A stretch of 64,000 nt of DNA, from assembly GCF_030127145.1 (NCBI RefSeq), contig NZ_CP126158.1, positions 2,666,001 to 2,730,000 of the forward strand. The letters run 5' to 3'. The notes under the pieces were generated by a model. That model made no database searches, had not been told where the DNA came from, and saw only the letters and a list, made by a program, of their open reading frames with translations. This document shows positions 53,197 through 59,750 of this stretch, piece by piece (position 1 is the first letter of the stretch; each line of letters opens with the position of its first letter). The stretch comes from Halobaculum halobium (GTDB lineage Archaea; Halobacteriota; Halobacteria; Halobacteriales; Haloferacaceae). Position numbers and translations under genes: made by a program.

Positions 53197-53964
53197 ATGA
53201 CGACGCGACCCGCGGCGACGCAGCCGCGCCCGGCGCTCGCGTCGCTCGCGCTGGAGGTGTCCGACCTCGGGCGCGCGGCGACGTGGTACGCCGACACGTT
53301 CGGTCTGGTTCCGACCCGTCGAACCGCTACCGAGTGTGCCTTCGACGTCGGCGGCACCGAGTTCGTGCTCCGTCGGCCCGACTCGGTCCCGCGCGGCGGC
53401 CTCCACACGCACTTCGCGTTCGAGACGCCCGCCCGCGAGTACCCCGCTTGGCGCGCTCGCTTCCCCGACGCGCCCGAAATTGATTTCGGCACCTTTCGCT
53501 CGCTATATCTCGAGGACGACGACGGCCACGCCCCGGAGATCGGCGGGACGGCCCCCGACGGGACCGGAACCGGTCTCGTCGGCGTGTTCGAGGTGGTGCT
53601 GGAGGTGGCGAACGTCGACCTCGCGAGCGACTGCTGGTCGGCACTCGGGTTTTCGGCGGTCGACCGCGGCGACGGGCGGCGACGGATCCGGATGCGCGGC
53701 CCCGCCGGCGCCGACCGACAGTTCGACGTGGAACTGTGGGAGCCCCAGCTGGGACTGGCGGGCGCCCGTGGTGGCGTCCACGTCGACCTGGCGTTCCGGG
53801 TACGCGAGCCCGCGGCCGTCGCGGAGCACGCCTACGGCGACCTCCCTTCGGTGACAGTCCAAGAGGCGCCCGATGGGTCGGTCGAGCTGTACGACCCGGA
53901 CGGCCACCACCTCGTGTTGCTGCCCGACGACGAGAGTACGGACACGGCAGAGGAGGAGCCGTGA
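53197..53964 (+). CDS. VOC-family (glyoxalase/dioxygenase-like) protein with two modules
   Basis: A 255-residue protein with tandem VOC folds: module 1 about 15-120 (ALASLALEVSDLGRAATWYA, GGTEFVLRRPDSVPRGGLHT) and module 2 about 125-245 (VGVFEVVLEVANVDLASDCW, GSVELYDPDGHHLVLLPDDE). H-x-x-F (THFAF) and ELYDPDGHHL hold possible metal ligands. Haloarchaeal relatives are often annotated as glyoxalase, but the substrate cannot be named. The ATG at 53197 is chosen by the shared TATA element upstream. Confidence 0.8.
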   Translation: MTTRPAATQPRPALASLALEVSDLGRAATWYADTFGLVPTRRTATECAFDVGGTEFVLRRPDSVPRGGLHTHFAFETPAREYPAWRARFPDAPEIDFGTFRSLYLEDDDGHAPEIGGTAPDGTGTGLVGVFEVVLEVANVDLASDCWSALGFSAVDRGDGRRRIRMRGPAGADRQFDVELWEPQLGLAGARGGVHVDLAFRVREPAAVAEHAYGDLPSVTVQEAPDGSVELYDPDGHHLVLLPDDESTDTAEEEP

Positions 53965-54467
53965 CGGAGATCCGGTCTGGTCCGACGCCGACGAAGGCGG
54001 CGTCGCCGGACCCACCGAGCCGGCCGAGGGCGATTACCGGCACCTCGTGACCGGGGACGTGGCGAACACGCCGAACCCGACACGCGCGAAACGCGAGTTG
54101 GACGTGACGATCGGCGCGTCGCTGTTCGGGCGTCAGTAGTTCTGGCGGTCTCAGTCTCGTTGCTATTCGTCTATGCAGCAAGATCTCGGGTGAGGTGAAA
54201 TCTCACCGAAGTGCCGGATTTCTCACGATGAGTGAGAAGCCTTGTTGAACCCTATTGGTCGGACCCGATTCTCGATGAACTAGCCGTTACCGCTGAACGC
54301 TCTTCCAGTTCGACATGTTGTTCATAGAGCCATGCTGAATATCCGGCGCAAATCCCCTTTTGGTGACCCGGCGACGACGAATAGCAAGCCACCGAGAGCA
54401 ACTTCCGAAGAACACCAAGTGCGGCGTAGTTCGCCGATGCTCTTCGAAGATATGGATCGAATCCACA
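53965..54467. other. Spacer with small inverted repeats, no clear gene
   Basis: About 500 bases. A short open run from about 53975 to 54139 ends PTRAKRELDVTIGASLFGRQ but has no start codon in frame. An inverted repeat TTCTCAC-GATGA-GTGAGAA lies around 54221-54239, and a GGTGAG/CTCACC pair lies close before it. GC falls from about 54150 on. Nothing here can be called a gene with confidence. Confidence 0.4.
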
Positions 54468-55001
54468 CTACCGGATAATTGACCGGAGATGCGTGCAGAG
54501 GTCTTTTACCGCCTGTGTGACCCGTCGCCGGCGACGTGAGTTGACATCGACTTCTATGCCGTGGCTCTCGATCCAGTTCCGCATTTTCCTCCGACCGACT
54601 TTCCGCTTGATTCCGACCTGCCGGAAGTGTTTGATCGGGTGTCGCAGCCAGCTGTATTCCTCGTGGGCGAACACGTCGATATACTCCGGGGAGTGGGCGA
54701 TGAGGATGACGTGGATCTGTCTGTCGGCCAGCACGGTCCGCCGATACGTCCAGCTCCCGTTTGGCTCCGACCCAACTGACGGCTGATGATACCACGCCAG
54801 TGGGTCCCACTCGAACCCGTGTTTCCGGAGTGTTTCTGTGAACTCGTCCAGCGGCTGTTGAACGGTGCCGACATATTCGGTATCACGAAGGCGATACTCG
54901 GGCTGTCCGAGAGCTCGGCCGAGTCGGGTGATCAACGGACCGAGCCGCGTTCTCACGCGGGAGGGAACATTGGGTTCGAGAGTCTCAACGATAGACTCCA
55001 T
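54468..55001 (-). CDS. Hypothetical protein in low-GC accessory region
   Basis: A 177-residue protein: MESIVETLEPNVPSRVRTRL, YVGTVQQPLDEFTETLRKHG, FEWDPLAWYHQPSVGSEPNG and VILIAHSPEYIDVFAHEEYS. The C-terminal third is basic (KRKVGRRKMRNWIESHGIEV). It reads as a real alpha/beta protein and I recall similar haloarchaeal hypotheticals located near mobile DNA. Codon use is less GC-biased than in core genes. Function unknown. Confidence 0.6.
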   Translation of the reverse strand: MESIVETLEPNVPSRVRTRLGPLITRLGRALGQPEYRLRDTEYVGTVQQPLDEFTETLRKHGFEWDPLAWYHQPSVGSEPNGSWTYRRTVLADRQIHVILIAHSPEYIDVFAHEEYSWLRHPIKHFRQVGIKRKVGRRKMRNWIESHGIEVDVNSRRRRRVTQAVKDLCTHLRSIIR

Positions 55002-55124
55002 TCGGCGCCCGTTGGGGTTCCATCATCTCGAATGTGTCGAACCGGCGAAACGTAAGTGAACTGAGCGATATCCCGCAACCGTGTCCCGACCGAGATCACC
55101 CCGTGCTGACTACACCCTCTGTAC

Positions 55125-55152
55125 GTAGCGAAGCTACCCGCCATATGGAGGG
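55125..55152. repeat. Small hairpins, possibly a remnant insertion-sequence end
   Basis: GTAGC-GAA-GCTAC (55125-55137) runs straight into a second stem CCC-G-CC-ATAT-GG-A-GGG (55137-55152), followed by GGATTCTTACGG. Adjacent hairpins of this kind recall the right ends of IS200/IS605 (TnpB) elements of haloarchaea. No tnpB or tnpA frame remains nearby, so this is only a suggestion. Confidence 0.3.
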
Positions 55153-55175
55153 GGATTCTTACGGTCTAATCTAGA

Positions 55176-55192
55176 GTGGAACAGCCGCTGAG
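55176..55192 (+). repeat. 17-bp near-direct repeat, left copy
   Basis: GTGGAACAGCCGCTGAG matches GTGGAACAGCCACTGAG at 56146-56162 in 16 of 17 positions. The two copies flank the SDR gene (55320-56084), as expected for a duplicated target or the ends of an inserted unit. Confidence 0.5.
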
Positions 55193-55319
55193 TGAATCTG
55201 CGAATTGATCGTAACTGTTCCTACAACTCGGTGACTGATCTCTGGAACGATCTGGCCAGATTTCGCGTGATAGTGCCCAACCACGACGTTGATACGTGTT
55301 ACACGCGAATTTTTGTGTT

Positions 55320-56084
55320 ATGGACTGGACAAAACGACACCGTACTGTCGTAATCACCGGGGCAAACGAGGGGATCGGCTATCATCTTCTCACCTCGCTC
55401 GTCGAGGACGGCTACCGAGTTGCTGGACTCGATATCAACGGAGAGCACATCGAACCTCTCCAAAACAGCCACCCTGAATTGGTGCGTTTTATCGACTGTG
55501 ATGTGACCGTAGATGAGGACGTCGAGACAGCGATCGGGGAGGTCGTGAGCGAATGGGGACCGATCGACATCCTCGTCAACAATGCTGGAATATTCAACTT
55601 CGACCTCTTCGAGGACCAGACGCTCGCCGACACAAAACGGGAGTTCGAGGTGAACTACTTCGGCTATGTCCGGCTGATCCACGCGATCCTGCCGCATATG
55701 CGGGAACGGGGGGAAGGACTCATCCATAACGTGAGTTCCGGGGCAGGCCTCGTCGGCCATCCCGGACTCTCCGGCTATGCATCGACGAAAGGCGCTATCG
55801 AAGCGCTCGTGCGATCGCTGCGGCTGGAACTGCAACATGAGAATGTCACGTGTACAGTGATGCACCCGCCGCTCTCGAACACGCGCTCCACGGCCGAACT
55901 CGGCTATCCGGAATCCCTGCTGAGTGACCCGAAAACCGTCGGCCGCAAGCTAGCTGGGAAGATCGAATCGAGGGGGCCGGTTATCTACGCCGACTGGAAG
56001 ACGAAATTCGGCCTCGCCGTCTCGAAACGCGTTCCGTATCTCGTCCGAAAGGGAACCCAGCAGTTCGTCGAACCCACCGAGTAA
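55320..56084 (+). CDS. Short-chain dehydrogenase/reductase
   Basis: A classical SDR of 254 residues. The cofactor motif TGANEGIGYHLL (TGxxxGxG), NNAG in ILVNNAGIFNFDLFED, the catalytic Ser in NVSSGAGLVGHPG and YxxxK in SGYASTKGAIEALVRSL are all present. An Asp after strand 2 (VAGLDINGEHIEP) points to NAD preference, though this is indirect. It is flanked by 17-bp repeats and sits in low-GC DNA, so it is likely acquired. ATG 55320 gives the conserved N-terminus. Confidence 0.9.
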   Translation: MDWTKRHRTVVITGANEGIGYHLLTSLVEDGYRVAGLDINGEHIEPLQNSHPELVRFIDCDVTVDEDVETAIGEVVSEWGPIDILVNNAGIFNFDLFEDQTLADTKREFEVNYFGYVRLIHAILPHMRERGEGLIHNVSSGAGLVGHPGLSGYASTKGAIEALVRSLRLELQHENVTCTVMHPPLSNTRSTAELGYPESLLSDPKTVGRKLAGKIESRGPVIYADWKTKFGLAVSKRVPYLVRKGTQQFVEPTE

Positions 56085-56145
56085 ATCCTCTGTACTCATG
56101 GAAGGTACACCGCATGGCGAGGCAAGTTCTCGCACTCTGATCGGT

Positions 56146-56162
56146 GTGGAACAGCCACTGAG
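56146..56162 (+). repeat. 17-bp near-direct repeat, right copy
   Basis: GTGGAACAGCCACTGAG is the partner of the copy at 55176-55192, 62 bases after the SDR stop. Between it and 56300 no gene is seen. Confidence 0.5.
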
Positions 56163-56300
56163 CACGTGTGCGCGTGTAAATAGTTCTGGGGAGTTCCGTT
56201 CTGGTGACATTCACCGAGTTGATCGTGGTTGTGGTGAGATTTCATGTCACCGTCTCGCTAGGTGTCTCACTTTCATGGAGGCGCCGGTGAGTCGTCTCAA

Positions 56301-56618
56301 CTAGTAGTCTAATTGCTCTCGCAATTCGTAGTGCTGTGCATGATCGTCGAATCTTATGAGTACATCACGCGCCTCCTGAGGTACGTGAGCAGTCTCGTAA
56401 TCCTCCCCTGCGAATTGCTTCACCGATTCAATCGATCTGAACCTCATGATCGTGACGAATTCGACTTCCTCCGGGCGTGAGCGACGCAACAATCGAAACC
56501 CACGATACCCATCGATTTCTTTGTCGTCAAAGCTCGGGATTATCTCTTCTCTCAGAAGCCGCTCATACTCATCCGCGTTTTCCGGGGTCGTCCATCCGTG
56601 CCAAATGCGTTCGATCAT
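56301..56618 (-). CDS. ABM-domain (antibiotic-biosynthesis-monooxygenase-like) protein
   Basis: A 105-residue dimeric alpha/beta-barrel type protein: MIERIWHGWTTPENADEYER, REEIIPSFDDKEIDGYRGFR, VEFVTIMRFRSIESVKQFAG and YETAHVPQEARDVLIRFDDH. The motif pattern (W at position 6, GYRG, VTIMRF, F-A-G-E-D) is that of small ABM proteins, which act as cofactor-poor monooxygenases or stress proteins. The gene stands alone and is lower in GC than core genes. Confidence 0.75.
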   Translation of the reverse strand: MIERIWHGWTTPENADEYERLLREEIIPSFDDKEIDGYRGFRLLRRSRPEEVEFVTIMRFRSIESVKQFAGEDYETAHVPQEARDVLIRFDDHAQHYELREQLDY

Positions 56619-56833
56619 CGGTTCTCGTTGTCATTCGATCCTTTTCTGTCGGACGGTTATCGGTGTCATGAGGGAGTCTTCAAGTTGTAGCGAGCCAACC
56701 AATGCACCGGCCCCTTCCGATTTTCCCGGGGTTTGCATGCAGTACATAGCTGGCTCTCATAGAGTCGCCATATAGAACCACCAAACAGAATTTGATGGTA
56801 AGAATCTTTGACTGTGGTAGACTATATGCTTCT

Positions 56834-57079
56834 ATGTCAACAGAGACCGATGGGCAGGGACGGCTGTACATCCCGAAAGAGGTCCGCGAGAAGTACGGCC
56901 AGAAGTATCATCTCGTGATGTACGAGGACAGAATCGAGTTGATTCCGGTCGCAGACGATCCACTCGCCGCCGTCCGCGAGGCGGCGGGCGACCTTCGTGA
57001 TGCACCAGTCGAGGACATTCGAGAAGACATCGAAGAAGAAGCAATGGCAGACGCCGGAGAGGAGGACGCCGATAGATGA
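56834..57079 (+). CDS. AbrB/MazE-type antitoxin (VapB-like)
   Basis: An 81-residue antitoxin with an N-terminal swapped-hairpin SpoVT-AbrB domain (GQGRLYIPKEVREKYGQKYH, LVMYEDRIELIPV) and a helical, acidic C-terminus (DAPVEDIREDIEEEAMADAG) that would wrap the toxin. Its stop overlaps the toxin ATG by 4 bases. The ATG 56834 is chosen because the frame before it is not AbrB-like; GCCATATAG (56767-56775) could be the TATA box. Confidence 0.85.
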   Translation: MSTETDGQGRLYIPKEVREKYGQKYHLVMYEDRIELIPVADDPLAAVREAAGDLRDAPVEDIREDIEEEAMADAGEEDADR

Positions 57080-57462
57080 CGGTGTACGTCGAGACGGACT
57101 TCTTGCTCGCACTCGCCAAGGACTCCGACTGGCTGCAGGGGTCCGCTGAGGAAGCACTCGGGGAATACGAGGTCGAAACATCGGCGTTCTCCTACCTCGA
57201 ACTCCTTCTCGCCCGAGAACGCTACGAGTTCGACTACGTACCGCTCGTGGCGAATCTGCTCGAACTCGTTCCAGTGCAGGACGAGAAAGAGAAACAGGTA
57301 GTTCTGAAAGCAGTCAACTATTACGACGAGGGGATGACACCGTTCGACGCGTTCCACGCAGCGACTGCGGAAACGCGAGGGATGGACGTACTCTCCTCTG
57401 AGAGAGACTACGAAGACATCGAGGTAGAGCGAGTCCCACTCGAACCGACCGATGAGGAATAA
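57076..57462 (+). CDS. PIN-domain toxin (VapC-like)
   Basis: A 128-residue PIN nuclease. Acidic residues sit in TVYVETDFLLALAKDSDW (D8), FSYLELLLARERYEFD (E), the conserved D in GMTPFDAFHAATAETRGMDV and SSERDYEDI. Such toxins cleave tRNA or other RNA when free of antitoxin. It is coupled to the AbrB gene (ATGA). The pair lies in low-GC DNA, as expected for a mobile stabilisation module. Confidence 0.87.
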   Translation: MTVYVETDFLLALAKDSDWLQGSAEEALGEYEVETSAFSYLELLLARERYEFDYVPLVANLLELVPVQDEKEKQVVLKAVNYYDEGMTPFDAFHAATAETRGMDVLSSERDYEDIEVERVPLEPTDEE

Positions 57463-57559
57463 GACCGAGGGCGTCGGATCGAGCGCGAACCCCGAGGTGG
57501 AGGAGTACGTCCTCCGATGTGCCGATTGCGGCGCCGAGACCGATCGCTTCTCGGGGTAG
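57452..57559 (+). CDS. Possible 35-residue zinc-motif peptide
   Basis: ATG 57452 lies inside the VapC end and opens 35 codons (MRNKTEGVGSSANPEVEEYV, then CADCGAETDRFSG). One C-X2-C-G knuckle is visible, like half of a small zinc-finger protein. It may be the N-terminal remnant of a longer gene, since the next bases do not supply a second knuckle. Confidence 0.35.
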   Translation: MRNKTEGVGSSANPEVEEYVLRCADCGAETDRFSG

Positions 57560-57618
57560 CTGCTGGAACTCTCCGACGCCCGTCCCGCCACGTCGTGCCG
57601 GGTCGAACCCGCCGACGC

Positions 57619-57909
57619 TCAGCTCAGTTTCTCGGTGTCGACGTCGACGCCCGGCGGGGAGACGATGAGGAAGCCTCGGAAGTGGGTCAATTCCCCGCCC
57701 ATATCCTTCACCTCTCGCGCGAAGCCGCCGGCCCGCTCGTTCAGATCGCCCTCGACGGCGAGCACGAGCACGTTCCCGTACTCCACGTTGCGCACCCAGT
57801 GCTCGGGTTCGGTCTCCCCGTCGAGCACCCCTAAGATCACGTCCCCCACGGTCCCCTCCGACTCGATCATCTCCTCGGCGTCGCGGAGGTCGAGCCCGAA
57901 ATCGGTCAT
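57619..57909 (-). CDS. DUF5779-like haloarchaeal protein
   Basis: A 96-residue protein: MTDFGLDLRDAEEMIESEGT, VGDVILGVLDGETEPEHWVR, NVLVLAVEGDLNERAGGFAR and FRGFLIVSPPGVDVDTEKLS. This corresponds to a small family I recall as DUF5779, present across haloarchaea. The start at 57909 is preferred because CCCTTTTGAAA, a TATA-like element, lies about 27 bases upstream; the longer frame to 58029 is not family-like. Function unknown. Confidence 0.78.
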   Translation of the reverse strand: MTDFGLDLRDAEEMIESEGTVGDVILGVLDGETEPEHWVRNVEYGNVLVLAVEGDLNERAGGFAREVKDMGGELTHFRGFLIVSPPGVDVDTEKLS

Positions 57910-58162
57910 ATCGCCGCTCACGGCGTGTGCTTTCAAAAGGGTTCGGTCCACGGTCGGACGCCCGTCTGACCCCGACGGACCGGCGATCGCCTCGCACCCG
58001 CGGTCGGCCGGATGATGCCCACCCCGCATCCGTCAATATCATGCATATTAGGAAATACTAAGAATCGTATTCAACGGGTAGTCGGCGAAGTCATTCGATT
58101 TTACGGTAGATCGAACGTTCGTGATGGATCTCTGCGGCGGCGTCGACCTGTCCGACCACAAC

Positions 58163-58204
58163 GCTTTACAATCAGTTCTGCTCTCCCATGGGATGATGTC
58201 CCAT
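58163..58204 (+). promoter_or_regulatory. leuA promoter and start-site hairpin
   Basis: GCTTTACAATC (58163-58173) is a TATA-like box about 26 bases before ATG 58193, so transcription likely begins at that ATG. An inverted repeat ATGGGA-TGATG-TCCCAT (58188-58204) covers the start. It could be an operator or an mRNA hairpin at the initiation site. Confidence 0.5.
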
Positions 58205-59441
58205 AATCAGGACTCGTCGGTAACCAGTCCGGCGGAACGAGTTCTTCCAGGGCACACTGAGTGCAACTGACGAGTTCGATTCTGTCCGAATCTTCGACAC
58301 GACGCTCCGCGACGGCGAGCAGTCGCCGCGCACGTCGTTCGACTACGAGGAGAAACGTGAGATAGCCGCGGCGCTCGACGAGCTGGGCGTGTCCGTCATC
58401 GAGGCGGGCTTCCCGGTCAACTCCGACGCGGAGTTCGAGGCCGTCAAAGACATCGCGGAGTCGACCGACACGACCGTCTGCGGGCTCGCCCGCGTGGTCG
58501 AGAAGGACATTCAGGCCGCCATCGACTCGGGGGTCGGGATGATCCACACCTTCGTCTCCACGAGCGACGTGCAGATCGAAGACTCGATGCACGCCACCCG
58601 CGAGGAGGTGAAACAGCGGGCGGTCGAGGCCGTCGAGATGGCCAAGGAGTCCGGCGCCGAGGTCATGTTCTCGCCGATGGACGCCACCCGGACCCAGGAG
58701 TCGTTCCTGGTCGAGGTCATCGAGGCCGTCGACGAGGTCGGCGTCGACTGGATCAACATCCCCGACACCTGCGGCGTGGCGACGCCGCGCCGCTTCGGCG
58801 ACCTGATCGAGGTCGTCGCCGAGCACACGGACGCCGGCATCGACGTCCACACCCACGACGACTTCGGGCTGGCGGGCGCGAACGCGCTGGCCGGCGTCGA
58901 GGCTGGCGCCCACCAGATGCAGGTGTCGGTCAACGGCATCGGCGAGCGCGCGGGCAACGCCGCCCTCGAGGAGGTCGTCATGGCCGCCGAGTCGCTGTAC
59001 GACGCCGACACCGGCATCGACACGACCCGGATCACCGAAGTGTCGCGGATGGTCGAGCAGGCCAGCGACATCGAGGTGCCGCCGAACAAGCCCGTGGTCG
59101 GGCGCAACGCCTTCAGCCACGAGTCCGGCATCCACGCCGCCGGCGTCATCGAGAACAGCGACACGTTCGAGCCGGGGGTCATGACCCCGGAGATGGTCGG
59201 CGCGACCCGCGAGCTGGTGATGGGCAAACACACCGGCACCCACTCGGTCCGCCAACGACTGACCGACGCCGGGTTCGACCCGACGGAGTCGCAGGTGCGC
59301 ACCATCACCCGCCGGGTGAAAGACGCCGGCGCCGAGGGCCGCGTCACCATGTCCGACGTTCGCCAGTTCGCCCGCGAGGAGGGCGTCGCCGAGATGGAGG
59401 ACGACGGCGAAGAGGAGCGCGAGCGGGAGGCTCGGATCTGA
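58193..59441 (+). CDS. leuA: 2-isopropylmalate synthase family (LeuA), start region out of frame
   Basis: Claisen-type enzyme joining acetyl-CoA to 2-oxoisovalerate, first step of leucine synthesis. The frame from 58224 carries EFFQGTLSATDEFDSVRIFD, the metal and catalytic motif DTTLRDGEQSP, HTHDDFGLAGANA, NGIGERAGNA and the HESGIHAAGV region; the C-terminal 130 or so residues form the regulatory part. That frame has no ATG or GTG before 58389, which would lose DTTLRDGEQ. The TATA-supported ATG 58193 is in another frame and stops at 58270. An extra base between 58224 and 58240 would explain it. Citramalate synthase is a possible alternative. Downstream neighbours are ilv and leu genes. Confidence 0.82.
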
Positions 59442-59510
59442 GGGCGGCGGTGCGCTCTCCCCGCCCACGAGCGGGCAGGAGGCGCCGCAATCGTTGCCAC
59501 CCGCGCCACG

Positions 59511-59520
59511 GTTATACGGA
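59511..59520 (+). promoter_or_regulatory. TATA box for ilv leader
   Basis: GTTATACGGA lies 15-25 bases before ATG 59535 and marks a fresh promoter between leuA and ilvB. Confidence 0.6.
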
Positions 59521-59534
59521 TCCGACCGGTAGCC

Positions 59535-59639
59535 ATGTGCGAGATGACGACCCGTTCCACGACGGCCGCCGTTCGCCCGGCGCCCGCCGAGCGTGTCGTC
59601 GCCCTTCTCGCCGGGACCGCGGGTATCGTAGGGGCGTAA
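59535..59639 (+). CDS. Putative 34-residue leader peptide of the ilv genes
   Basis: A short frame directly after a TATA box: MCEMTTRSTTAAVRPAPAER followed by VVALLAGTAGIVGA. The second half is hydrophobic and rich in Val, Leu and Ile, the products of the operon that follows, which is what an attenuation leader would look like. It may alternatively be a small conserved membrane peptide. A second ATG at 59544 is possible. Confidence 0.5.
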   Translation: MCEMTTRSTTAAVRPAPAERVVALLAGTAGIVGA

Positions 59640-59682
59640 GCGCCCCCACATCACCCACCCCCGACGCGCGTATCGACACCAG

Positions 59683-59750
59683 ATGACCAGCGACCAGCGA
59701 TCACCGACCGCGAACGAATGACACACACGGATGGAGGAGACCGACGATGA
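59683..59750 (+). other. Two tiny ORFs chained by ATGA into ilvB
   Basis: ATG 59683 opens 12 codons (MTSDQRSPTANE) ending at TGA 59719-59721, which overlaps ATG 59718. That opens 10 codons (MTHTDGGDRR) ending at TGA 59748-59750, which overlaps the ilvB ATG 59747. The chain of exact ATGA overlaps suggests ribosomes reach ilvB by repeated termination and restart. Confidence 0.35.

Noticed and set aside
53873-54139. Small frame ending RELDVTIGASLFGRQ
   Set aside because: The protein-like second half has no start codon; the first half is the VOC gene read out of frame.
54322-54810. Minus-strand frame overlapping the 54.5-kb hypothetical gene
   Set aside because: Overlaps the better-supported 177-residue frame and has mixed, non-protein-like composition.
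58389-59441. GTG 58389 as the start of leuA
   Set aside because: Would remove the catalytic DTTLRDGEQ motif, which is present and conserved upstream in the same frame.
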